A stretch of DNA of 24,038 nt from positions 1 to 24,038 of the forward strand of contig JAJFLF010000177.1 in NCBI GenBank assembly GCA_021772845.1. Direction: 5' to 3'. The DNA is from Mariprofundus sp. Its GTDB lineage: Bacteria; Pseudomonadota; Zetaproteobacteria; Mariprofundales; Mariprofundaceae. Position numbers and translations under genes: made by a program. The notes under the pieces are model-generated. The model made no database searches. It saw only the letters and a program-made list of their open reading frames with translations, and was not told the DNA's origin. Below, one piece after another: positions 8,677 to 16,193 of the stretch (position 1 is the first letter of the stretch; each line of letters begins with the position of its first letter).

Positions 8677-9882
8677 ATGAAAAGACTTTCTATTCGCGTC
8701 CAACAAATTAAACCATCGGCCACCTTGGCCATTACTGCCAAAGCAGCAGAAATGCGTGCAGCTGGAAAAAGTGTGATATCACTCTCTGTCGGAGAGCCTG
8801 ATTTTGAAACACCGAAAGCAGCACGAGAAGCTGGTATCGAAGCAATCAATACAGGTTTCACTCGCTACACCGCGGTTGCGGGCATCCCTGAACTGCGTCA
8901 GGCAGTAGTCGAGAAGTTCAAACGTGATAATGATCTTGAATATTCGCCGGATGACATCCTTGTCTCATCTGGTGGCAAACAGTGCATATTCAACCTGCTG
9001 ATGGCAGTGATGAACCCGGGCGAGCGCGCCATCATCCCTGCCCCTTACTGGGTCTCTTATCCGGACATGGTCAAACTGGCAGAAGGAACGCCTGTCATTG
9101 TGCCTACAACGGCGGCGGCTGGATTCAAAATCACGGCAGCGCAGTTGGATGAAGTATTATGCCATCGTTGCAAGATCCTCTTCCTTAACTCTCCATCCAA
9201 TCCAACCGGCATGGCATATTCTGCAGAAGAGTTGAAGGCGATTGGAAATGTGGTACGCAAACATCCAGAACTGATTGTTGCCACTGATGATATGTATGAA
9301 AAGATCCTCTTTGATGGCAAAGAGTTTGCCACCTTTGCCCAGGTGAACCCTGATCTGAAAGATCAGACAGTTACACTTAGCGGTGTATCCAAGGCTTATT
9401 GCATGACTGGCTGGCGTATTGGTTTTTGTGCAGGACCAAGCTTAATCATTAAAGCCATGACCAAAATTCAGGGACAGAGCACTTCCAACGCCAATGCGAT
9501 TGCTCAAAAAGCAGCGCTGGCAGCGCTCAACGGACCAACCGATGAACTGGAAAAGATGGTTGCTACCTATGAAGTGCGTCGCACATGGCTGGTTGCTGCA
9601 ATTAACGCCATTCCCGGCATGAATGCTATCACTCCGGATGGTGCCTTTTATGTATTCCCATCCGTAGAAGCATGGATTGGAAGAACCACACCGTCCGGCA
9701 TCGAACTGACCGATGATGTCGTCATTTGTGAATGGCTATTGGATGAGACCGGTGTAGCGCTTGTGCCCGGCACAGCCTTTGGTTCCGCAGGCCATGTGCG
9801 CTTCTCCTATGCTGTTAGCCAGGATACCCTCGAAGATGCAGTCAATCGCATCTCTAAAGCTGCAAAAAGCCTGAACTGGTAA
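8677..9882 (+). CDS. Class I pyridoxal-phosphate aminotransferase, aspartate type
   Basis: This is a fold-type I aminotransferase of 401 residues, closest by motif to the bacterial aspartate aminotransferase subgroup that also includes prephenate aminotransferases. Visible features are SVGEPDF (37-43), TRYTAVAGIPELR, PYWVSYPDM, NSPSNPTG (171-178), the Schiff-base lysine K239 in SGVSKAYCMTGWR, and a substrate-carboxylate arginine in the C-terminal VRFSYA segment. It probably interconverts aspartate and oxaloacetate with glutamate/2-oxoglutarate. Action on prephenate or other amino acids cannot be excluded. The frame extends seven codons upstream to a TTG, but the ATG at 8677 has AGGA eight bases before it and fits the usual N-terminus. 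It stands alone and is convergent with the next gene. Confidence 0.9.
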   Translation: MKRLSIRVQQIKPSATLAITAKAAEMRAAGKSVISLSVGEPDFETPKAAREAGIEAINTGFTRYTAVAGIPELRQAVVEKFKRDNDLEYSPDDILVSSGGKQCIFNLLMAVMNPGERAIIPAPYWVSYPDMVKLAEGTPVIVPTTAAAGFKITAAQLDEVLCHRCKILFLNSPSNPTGMAYSAEELKAIGNVVRKHPELIVATDDMYEKILFDGKEFATFAQVNPDLKDQTVTLSGVSKAYCMTGWRIGFCAGPSLIIKAMTKIQGQSTSNANAIAQKAALAALNGPTDELEKMVATYEVRRTWLVAAINAIPGMNAITPDGAFYVFPSVEAWIGRTTPSGIELTDDVVICEWLLDETGVALVPGTAFGSAGHVRFSYAVSQDTLEDAVNRISKAAKSLNW

Positions 9883-9891
9883 ACCAACAAA

Positions 9892-9962
9892 CAGGTATCT
9901 GAATCTGGTTATCTCGAGGTATCCACCTCGATCTAGTCATCTCTATCGGGTTCAGATACCTG
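9892..9962. terminator. Nested inverted repeat between convergent genes, probable bidirectional terminator
   Basis: CAGGTATCTGAA (9892-9903) and TTCAGATACCTG (9951-9962) are perfect 12-base inverted arms. On the plus-strand RNA the stem can grow inward by about six more pairs, some of them G-U. Enclosed is a second perfect hairpin, TCGAGGT (9914-9920) with ACCTCGA (9925-9931), around ATCC. The structure fills the 90-base gap between two convergent genes. On the minus strand it is followed by TTTGTTGGTTT, which suits a terminator; on the plus strand no T-run follows. Its size and nesting are unusual for a simple terminator, so a structured 3' end, a REP-like repeat or a small RNA remains possible. 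Confidence 0.5.
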
Positions 9963-9972
9963 CCTAAAACCA

Positions 9973-10548
9973 TCAATAGGCTCGAGCGTAATGTCTAATT
10001 TTTCCACCTGAGTGATTCGAAGCCCTGTCAGAACGATAGTTCGTATAAGCATGTGAAGACCTCTGCTGCTTGTGTGTCGGAATGACCACCTGACGCTGAT
10101 AATGATGAACTTTCAGACCATGATAGTTGGAGTTTCGCTGTTTGGTGCGCCCGAAATGAACATCTGCATGATGCTTGTAGCCACGAACTGCCTGTTGATG
10201 CATACGCTTTTGATGTTTCCTTTGAGGTTTCACAGCCTGGCGACTCTTATGGGGTGAGTGGCGATACTGATCTTTATACTGATGCCTGGTTTGATAAACC
10301 CGACGTGGTTTCTGCGCACGACTGGGTACGGCATGCAGATCAGACAACAACGCCCCTGCAACAGCACCAAATATTGCGCCAATCATCGCCCCTTCTGCCG
10401 TTTCATTTGTCTCTGCCCCAATCACTGCACCGGTTGTCGCTCCGATCGCTGCACCAGTCAGCATACCACGCTCTTGCGGACCGGCATTGGCAGTCAATGG
10501 CAGCGCTGCACACGATATAACTATCACATTCAATAATATTTTTTTCAT
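9973..10548 (-). CDS. Secreted glycine-zipper protein with a His/Arg/Lys-rich tail
   Basis: The 191-residue protein starts with a Sec signal peptide, MKKILLNVIVISC and onward, with likely cleavage after ALPLTANA. Next comes a glycine-zipper segment (about residues 25-68) with small residues every four positions, as in GAAIGATTGAVIGAE and AMIGAIFGAVAGALL. Such segments insert in or cross membranes in the outer-membrane glycine-zipper families. The remaining 120 or so residues are strongly basic and full of His, Arg, Lys, Gln and Tyr, with no fold I recognise. Three ATGs follow one another; I chose the third (10548) because it has AAGGAG at ideal spacing, while the upstream ORF start at 10572 has no room for one. 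Function is unknown; envelope association and cation or nucleic-acid binding by the tail are inference only. Confidence 0.8.
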   Translation of the reverse strand: MKKILLNVIVISCAALPLTANAGPQERGMLTGAAIGATTGAVIGAETNETAEGAMIGAIFGAVAGALLSDLHAVPSRAQKPRRVYQTRHQYKDQYRHSPHKSRQAVKPQRKHQKRMHQQAVRGYKHHADVHFGRTKQRNSNYHGLKVHHYQRQVVIPTHKQQRSSHAYTNYRSDRASNHSGGKIRHYARAY

Positions 10549-10710
10549 CATCATCTCCTTCTCTTCTAGCATTGAAACAATGTCAGTCTGAAAGCATCTG
10601 AATTTATGGAAATGTGGAGATTATCAACCACGCGGGGGAAATATCGCGCTGAGATAGATGGTTTGAGTCTTCGCTAACATTTCTTTTCTGAGTGTATATG
10701 CTTTCCATCC

Positions 10711-11544
10711 ATGACGGATATTTCACAACTGCATCCACATTCACAGCAGCAATGCTCGCTAAAAGGTCTGTATTTAAAGCTGAATCTGCATCAAGTAGCA
10801 GAACAGTCTGATCTGCTTATATATGCCAATTATATAAGCAGCGTAGATGGACGTATTTCATTGCACGATGCCGAATCTGGTGAATTCATAGTACCTGCCA
10901 GCATTGCCAACAGACGTGATTGGCGGCTGTATCAGGAGCTTGCGGCGCAAGCCGATGTCATGATCACTTCCGCACGTTATTTTCGCCAATTGGTAAAAGG
11001 CAAAGCACAAGATTTACTGCCCGTTGGAACAGCGCTGGAATATGCGGACCTGACCAAATGGCGCGTAGAACAGGGGCTAAAACCACAGCCCGACGTCGTC
11101 ATCATCTCCAACTCACTGAATATCCCCGCCCAGGCTCTGGCACAGCTGAAAGATAGGCGCATCTTGATCTGCACCAGCGAGAAAGCCGATGCCCAAAAAG
11201 TAGATCAGCTGGAATCATCCGGTCACACCGTGCTCATCGCAGGCAGGAAACAGGTAGAAGGCAAACAGCTCAAGCAACAACTCATCAAAGCAGGGTATCG
11301 CAGTGCTTATATGATTGCAGGCCCGGAAGTGCATCGGACACTGGTAAATGAACAGGTGCTAGATCGGCTATTTTTAACAACACGTTTAAACCTGTTGGCA
11401 GGTGATGAATTTCACACCATATTGAATGGTGATATGGGCAGACCTGCAGCATTAGAGCTATTATCACTCTATCTGGACAGAGATCTATCCAGCCAACAGC
11501 TATTTGCACAATATGCACTAACAGATCACGAGGTGAATGAATGA
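10711..11544 (+). CDS. RibD C-terminal-domain (DHFR-like) reductase
   Basis: This 277-residue protein has the RibD_C fold, related to dihydrofolate reductase. It is the NADPH-dependent reductase module that in riboflavin synthesis reduces the ribosyl group of the pyrimidine intermediate. The start ANYISSVDGRIS (39-50) matches the first strand and loop of the fold. The AGPEVHRTLVNEQVLDRLFL stretch and the following LNLLAGDEF match the C-terminal conserved half. No deaminase domain is fused, so it is a stand-alone reductase whose substrate could be a pyrimidine, a pterin or something else. No ribosome binding site is visible before the ATG at 10711, and no upstream in-frame start was found. The stop overlaps the next gene by four bases (ATGA). 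Confidence 0.8.
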   Translation: MTDISQLHPHSQQQCSLKGLYLKLNLHQVAEQSDLLIYANYISSVDGRISLHDAESGEFIVPASIANRRDWRLYQELAAQADVMITSARYFRQLVKGKAQDLLPVGTALEYADLTKWRVEQGLKPQPDVVIISNSLNIPAQALAQLKDRRILICTSEKADAQKVDQLESSGHTVLIAGRKQVEGKQLKQQLIKAGYRSAYMIAGPEVHRTLVNEQVLDRLFLTTRLNLLAGDEFHTILNGDMGRPAALELLSLYLDRDLSSQQLFAQYALTDHEVNE

Positions 11545-11885
11545 CAACCATGTATGGCATCGCCAATTGCGATACGATCAAGAAGGCACGTAAATGGATG
11601 GATGCGAACGGTATCGACTATCAGTTCCATAATTATAAAAAAGATGGCATTGAAGCTGAAACACTTGCGTCTTGGATCGATCAGTTCGGCTGGGAAGTCA
11701 TCTTAAACAAACGTGGCACGACCTGGCGCAAACTGTCCGAAGAACAAAAAAGCGATATTGATAACGACAAAGCCACCGCATTGATGTGTGAACATACATC
11801 CATGATCAAACGCCCCGTTCTGGTATGTGGCGATCACATCGAAGTAGGTTTCTCTGACAAGCGCTATCAAGAACTGTTCTCATGA
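11541..11885 (+). CDS. ArsC/Spx-family thioredoxin-fold protein (YffB-like)
   Basis: This is a 114-residue member of the ArsC/Spx family. The N-terminus reads MYGIANCDTIKKARKWMDAN, with the family cysteine C10 in the single-Cys NCDTIKKAR pattern of the YffB branch rather than a CxxC. IKRPVLV (89-95) provides the conserved Arg near the cysteine. YffB-like proteins are proposed glutathione- or thiol-dependent reductases; true arsenate reduction is not shown by sequence, and no ars genes lie nearby. GAGGTG lies seven bases before the ATG, within the end of the upstream gene. Both ends overlap neighbours by four bases (ATGA), so the three genes 10711-12505 form a coupled operon. Confidence 0.88.
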   Translation: MTTMYGIANCDTIKKARKWMDANGIDYQFHNYKKDGIEAETLASWIDQFGWEVILNKRGTTWRKLSEEQKSDIDNDKATALMCEHTSMIKRPVLVCGDHIEVGFSDKRYQELFS

Positions 11886-12505
11886 AACAACATCACCATC
11901 AAAAAATTGAAATCACAGGACCTGTTGGTGCACTGCAGGGGCTCTATCAAGAGGGTGAGTTGAACAAACCCGCCGTTGTTGTATGTCATCCCCATCCACA
12001 ATTTGGCGGCACCATGCGCAATAAAGTGGTCTACTGGATTGCCAGAGCCTTTGAAGATGCGGGCTGTTCGGTATTGAGGTTTAATTTTCGCGGCGTGGAG
12101 CAATCCGAAGGTGTCTGGGATGAAGGAGATGGTGAAGCTGGTGATGCTGCGGCTGCACTCGATTGGATGCATACACAACACCCCAATGCACCATTATGGA
12201 TCGCTGGTTTCTCATTTGGCAGTTATGCAGGACTTATGGCAGCCCGAAATGACCAAAGGGTATCGCGACTGTTTGCTGTTGCTCCCGCAGTGAATCTATG
12301 GTCATTTGCCTTCATGCTTGGAGAGCAACGCCCCGTTACAGTCGTAGCAGGAACAGATGATGAAATCGTACCTTTTGAGCAGGTCTGCCTGAACGTAAAA
12401 GGACATAGTAACATTGATTTTCACAGTATCGAAGGAGCCGGTCACTTTTTCCCTGAGCATAAAGATCAGATGATTTCAGCATTGATGAGCAGTGTGAAGG
12501 TTTAG
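11882..12505 (+). CDS. Small alpha/beta hydrolase (COG2945-like)
   Basis: This 207-residue protein is an alpha/beta hydrolase of the compact family typified by the HPHPQFGGTM motif (36-45), which helps form the oxyanion hole. The nucleophile is S111 in GFSFGSY, the acid is D159 or D160 in AGTDDEIVP, and the histidine is H188 in GAGHFF. It is therefore catalytically complete. Members are cytosolic esterases or acyl hydrolases with poorly known substrates. The ATG at 11882 overlaps the preceding stop (ATGA) and has no clear ribosome binding site, so translation probably depends on reinitiation. Its stop (12503-12505) lies one base from the stop of the convergent kinase, which leaves no room for a terminator between them. 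Confidence 0.85.
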   Translation: MKQHHHQKIEITGPVGALQGLYQEGELNKPAVVVCHPHPQFGGTMRNKVVYWIARAFEDAGCSVLRFNFRGVEQSEGVWDEGDGEAGDAAAALDWMHTQHPNAPLWIAGFSFGSYAGLMAARNDQRVSRLFAVAPAVNLWSFAFMLGEQRPVTVVAGTDDEIVPFEQVCLNVKGHSNIDFHSIEGAGHFFPEHKDQMISALMSSVKV

Positions 12506-12506
12506 T

Positions 12507-14474
12507 TTATTTCACAAGGCTACTGATCAGCCGGTCAAGATCATCCGGATTGAACGGTTTACTGATCAAAATGGTATTTTTCATCTTATGGGTCTCTTCT
12601 GTCACCAACGACTGATCATAACCGGTCGCATAAATCACCGGCAGATCAGGTCGCAACAATCGCATCTCTTTGGATGCAGCCACCCCATCCATATGCGGCA
12701 TAACGATATCAGTAATAAGAATATCCCATACATCCGGCTGTTTATTAAACTGATCACAGGCCTCACGCCCGTCGTAAGCGATGGTGACACGGTGTTCCAT
12801 ACATTCGAGCAACTCTTTGGTGGATTCCAATACTCTTTCATCATCATCAACCAGTAAGATATTAACACCATCGCCAAATTGTTTATCCCCCTCTATTGAA
12901 GCAGGCTTTTTAGGCATAAGTGTTGGCAAAAAAAGATGAAAACTACTGCCATGATCCGGTTTGCTTTCAACATCAATAATACCGTGATGATGTCGAACAC
13001 AGCCCATCACCATCGCCAAACCTAAACCACTGCCCAGTTGTTTGGTCGAAAAAAATGGATCAAAGATACGTTCAAGCATATTCGCGGGCATGCCTATGCC
13101 ATTATCACGTATCAACACATGCGCAAAATGCCCATGTCTGAGTACCGGATACTTTTTCAACAGATCCCCATGCTCACTACTATTAAAGGATGTCAGGGTG
13201 ATTTCTATATGGGGACTTTCAACGTCTTTACATGCCTCTACAGCATTTTGCACAATATTGAGTAAAGATAACTGCAACTGGTTTGCATCACCGCGAAAAT
13301 TAACCGCGCCGCGTTCAAAGTCCGATGTAAACTTGATATTTTCCGGCACATTGTGCTGAGCCAACTTCACAAATTCGTTAATGAATGATGTTAGCGAAAA
13401 CTCTTTCGCAAAATGCTCACCCTGACGGGCAAATGTCAGCAGCTGTTTGACTATTTCAGATGCATCCTGTGCAGAAGTCTGAATCTTTTTCATGCGTTCA
13501 GCTGTTTTTGGCATACCTACAACTTCCCGCGAAGCCAGGTAAACCTGCCCAATCAGACCAGCTAACAAATTATTAAAATCATGCGCAATACCACCAATCA
13601 GGGTAATTAACGCTTCCTGTTTTTGGGTGTGTCGCATTTTCTCTTCCAGATCTATTTGCTGGCTAATATCTTCCTGAATAATGATGTGGTGCGTTAAATC
13701 ACCCTCTTCATTAGTAATTGGGGCAATACTGATCGAAGCAGTAAAACTACTACCACTCTTTCGCACAACCTGTTGCCTGCCTACCCATGCTTCTTCGGCC
13801 TCAATACTAAGTTTCAATTGCTCACTAAAATTATCATCACTTTTGTCTATCAAAACATCGAAATAATCTACCGAATCTGTTTCATCACTCTGCCAGCCCG
13901 TTTGATCCACAAAGCTTTGATTCGCATATTCAATACGACCATCAACATCAGTAATGACCACTGCTTCTCCAGCCTGATCAATGGCAGCAGCCAACTGCAT
14001 ATTTTTCTTTTCGAGTTTAAGCCGTTGATCAAGCTCCGACTTCAGCAACTGCGCAGATGTTTTATATTGATTAATCAATCGTATCTGTTCGGTTTGATCC
14101 ACAACACTGAACAGCGCAACTTGATGATCTTCAAGCCAAGTGACGGTAACCTGTTGCGCCCTGAACTCACCATTCGCTAACGGGCAGGGAATCAGATGAT
14201 GGTGAAGTTGAGCTGAAAAAATGACCGGCACACCTCCTGCAAGCACTTGATCAATACCTATTTTAAAAATATCTTCAGCAGTACTCGGAAACAGTTCAAA
14301 CAGACTCTTTCCAAGCACTTGCTGCCTGAACCGATTACTCCATTGCTCCATATTATGATTCCAGAGCACAATCGTGGCATCACGATCAATAGCCAGAATC
14401 CCACTTGCGATTTGATCAAGAAGCGGGAATTGATCAGCTCTGCTCTCATACATTCCTGTTTGACCCTTTTTCAT
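12507..14474 (-). CDS. Hybrid sensor histidine kinase PAS-PAS-HisKA-HATPase-REC
   Basis: This is a 655-residue soluble hybrid kinase with no membrane helix or signal peptide, so it senses a cytosolic signal. From the N-terminus it has a PAS domain (about 14-127), a coiled link, a second PAS (about 160-275), and a HisKA dimerisation domain with H298 in GGIAHDFNNLLAG. The HATPase domain carries N410 in NIVQNAVEA, then DNGIGM, FDPFFSTK and GSGLGL. A C-terminal receiver follows, with the DDD acid cluster near 543-545, phospho-acceptor D589 in ITDIVMPHMDG and K639 in SKPF. The HDFNNLL signature is that of the NtrB-like/HisKA hybrid group. The ATG at 14474 overlaps the stop of a short upstream frame (TGATG), and a GTG lies just before it; the ATG at 14453 is another option. 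No DNA-binding output domain is present, so a separate response regulator is expected. Confidence 0.93.
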   Translation of the reverse strand: MKKGQTGMYESRADQFPLLDQIASGILAIDRDATIVLWNHNMEQWSNRFRQQVLGKSLFELFPSTAEDIFKIGIDQVLAGGVPVIFSAQLHHHLIPCPLANGEFRAQQVTVTWLEDHQVALFSVVDQTEQIRLINQYKTSAQLLKSELDQRLKLEKKNMQLAAAIDQAGEAVVITDVDGRIEYANQSFVDQTGWQSDETDSVDYFDVLIDKSDDNFSEQLKLSIEAEEAWVGRQQVVRKSGSSFTASISIAPITNEEGDLTHHIIIQEDISQQIDLEEKMRHTQKQEALITLIGGIAHDFNNLLAGLIGQVYLASREVVGMPKTAERMKKIQTSAQDASEIVKQLLTFARQGEHFAKEFSLTSFINEFVKLAQHNVPENIKFTSDFERGAVNFRGDANQLQLSLLNIVQNAVEACKDVESPHIEITLTSFNSSEHGDLLKKYPVLRHGHFAHVLIRDNGIGMPANMLERIFDPFFSTKQLGSGLGLAMVMGCVRHHHGIIDVESKPDHGSSFHLFLPTLMPKKPASIEGDKQFGDGVNILLVDDDERVLESTKELLECMEHRVTIAYDGREACDQFNKQPDVWDILITDIVMPHMDGVAASKEMRLLRPDLPVIYATGYDQSLVTEETHKMKNTILISKPFNPDDLDRLISSLVK

Positions 14475-14649
14475 CACGCCATAACTCTCTCATCACTAGC
14501 ACCAATCAAAGCATGATATGCTTTAAGCTCAGAAAACAACATCACATTACCTTCAAGCGACAAATCATCGATAACAAATTGGACCCGAGCAATGAGCACT
14601 GCTTCAGCCCGTTGATGAACAAATCACCCATCACTAAGATGTTGGCCAT
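14474..14649 (-). pseudogene. Small frame-broken ORF coupled to the kinase start
   Basis: A GGAGG ribosome binding site sits six bases before the ATG at 14649, which opens MANILVMGDL. This frame ends after 35 codons. One base out of phase, an open frame of 49 codons runs from 14623 to the TGA at 14474-14476, reading EAVLIARVQFVIDDLSLEGN then VMLFSELKAYHALIGASDER and VMA. Its stop shares a base with the kinase ATG (TGATG). Joining the two frames by a single -1 step near 14619-14626 would give a 58-residue protein, which suggests one small gene with a one-base loss or a sequencing error. I do not recognise the product. The first frame alone could also be a short leader peptide. Confidence 0.45.
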
Positions 14650-14725
14650 GGAGACCCTCCCAACAGTTATAGTCTACATACTTAAAAGCATAATCCAGCA
14701 AGAAACAGGCCGAAAATACTGTTAT

Positions 14726-16189
14726 TCAGCGCACTGTTTTAATAATCTCTCCAACGCGCGGTTGTTCATCTACATCCATACCATTCAATGCGGCTAGCTT
14801 ATCTGCTGTAAAACGACCAAGTATTTGATTGTGCATGACCGCGAGTTTATTCCAGCTATCTCCACGCTTCCATCGGTGCAAGGTGATGCGTGGAATATCA
14901 CCTTCACTCTCATCTGCATAATCGGAAAAGCTACGAGCGATATTGGAAAAGGCAGCCATGTGATTGATAAATTCACTACGAGGACTCCACATCAACATGA
15001 TAAAAGCCTGACGCCCCCGCATGAAAATTCGCGCATCAATTTTGGCTTCACTGACATGCGGAGCAGATATCTTTATTTCTGCATGCACAAATCGCATGCC
15101 TGCCTGCTCTCCTGTTCGAATGACTTTGGTATGCCGTTGTGGAAAAGCACTACGCAACAGTTCAGCTGGCGTCTGGCGCTTCTGCATCTCTTTGAGCTGC
15201 AACTGAAAGAACACCTTTTTTTGACGCAGGCGTGCATTCAAAGAGGCTGGCGTATTGGTGATCACCCACTGTTCCGGGAACTCAAGCTTAATACCAAGAT
15301 CCGGATGCAAGAATCGCCTACCAACTACAGCTCCCTGCTCAGGACTATCGCCATATGGATAACCGTCAACAGCTGCCAGCATAGCATTTCGGTTAGCCAT
15401 GGAAAACTCTGAATGGGTGGACTTGGCTTGTGCAACAGCTTCTATAATGCGCTGTTCCGTTTTAGGATGACTGGCAAAAGCCCCGTGATATTCCTGCACC
15501 TTGTCACCGGCATCTTTTTTCTCTTTGTTATCCAGATCTCGCAATCGTTTCAGTGTTTTAAGAATACCGACTGTGGCATCAGGATCATAACCTGCTCGGG
15601 TGAGGTATTTCACCGACAACTCATCCGATTGCAGCTCGGCATCTCTGCCATACCCTTTAATCACAACGGTAGCCAACATATCAGAAAGTAGACCTGCAGC
15701 TTGCGGAACAGGTACGAGAATTGAGGCAATCATTGTTCCTACCTGATAAGCCTGCGCCTTTGAATATTGTTTCACAGAATGGCGCGCCGTGACATGCCCT
15801 ATCTCATGGCCAAGTACCGCAGCCAGTTCAGCTTCGCTGTTCATATGGTTGATCAAACCACGATGCATATAGATGTAACCACCGGGCAGAGCAAAGGCAT
15901 TGATGGTATCGTCATCGACCACATGAAAGCGATAAAACAGGCCAGGCCTGTCAGCAACGCTGGCCATCTTCTGACCGATACGATCGACATAACGCACCAG
16001 CGGGTCTTTTGCATCCAGTAGCACCAAACTCTTATTCACTTCCGCAGCTGCTTTTTGCCCCAGATCCAATTCCTGTTGCTCGCTCATCATCACAAAATCC
16101 TGGCTTTTAGTCGCAGGGTTCGTGGCACAGCCGGAAAGCGAAATCACGAATAGAGATAAAACAAGAAAAATGCGTAAAGAGATCATCAT
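14726..16189 (-). CDS. M48-family zinc metalloprotease, putative lipoprotein
   Basis: This is a 487-residue periplasmic or outer-membrane lipoprotein protease. The N-terminus MMISLRIFLVLSLFVISLSG is followed by C21, a good lipobox (LSGC). The M48 zinc site is HEIGH (128-132), with the third ligand E185 in AELQSD and the GYDP segment just after. A second half (about 270-430) is family-specific, and the C-terminal stretch RGDSWNKLA with RVGEIIKTV resembles a LysM-like module. This layout fits the COG4784-type group related to BepA/LoiP, which act in envelope quality control; the exact role is inferred. An ATG at 16207 would overlap the nuclease gene and add six residues before the signal. I prefer 16189, four bases after the nuclease stop. 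No ribosome binding site is evident, which suggests coupling. Confidence 0.88.
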   Translation of the reverse strand: MMISLRIFLVLSLFVISLSGCATNPATKSQDFVMMSEQQELDLGQKAAAEVNKSLVLLDAKDPLVRYVDRIGQKMASVADRPGLFYRFHVVDDDTINAFALPGGYIYMHRGLINHMNSEAELAAVLGHEIGHVTARHSVKQYSKAQAYQVGTMIASILVPVPQAAGLLSDMLATVVIKGYGRDAELQSDELSVKYLTRAGYDPDATVGILKTLKRLRDLDNKEKKDAGDKVQEYHGAFASHPKTEQRIIEAVAQAKSTHSEFSMANRNAMLAAVDGYPYGDSPEQGAVVGRRFLHPDLGIKLEFPEQWVITNTPASLNARLRQKKVFFQLQLKEMQKRQTPAELLRSAFPQRHTKVIRTGEQAGMRFVHAEIKISAPHVSEAKIDARIFMRGRQAFIMLMWSPRSEFINHMAAFSNIARSFSDYADESEGDIPRITLHRWKRGDSWNKLAVMHNQILGRFTADKLAALNGMDVDEQPRVGEIIKTVR

Positions 16190-16193
16190 ACAA

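Noticed and set aside
11541..11885. Arsenate resistance operon
   Set aside because: The ArsC-like protein is of the YffB branch and there is no arsR, arsB or acr3 gene nearby.
14405..14797. Plus-strand open frame of 130 codons across the spacer between the M48 and kinase genes
   Set aside because: Its residues show no domain pattern, no ribosome binding site is evident, and it overlaps both minus-strand genes.
14825..15412. Plus-strand open frame of 195 codons opposite the M48 protease
   Set aside because: It is antisense to a gene with intact lipobox, HEIGH and C-terminal motifs; composition is that of a reverse-strand shadow.
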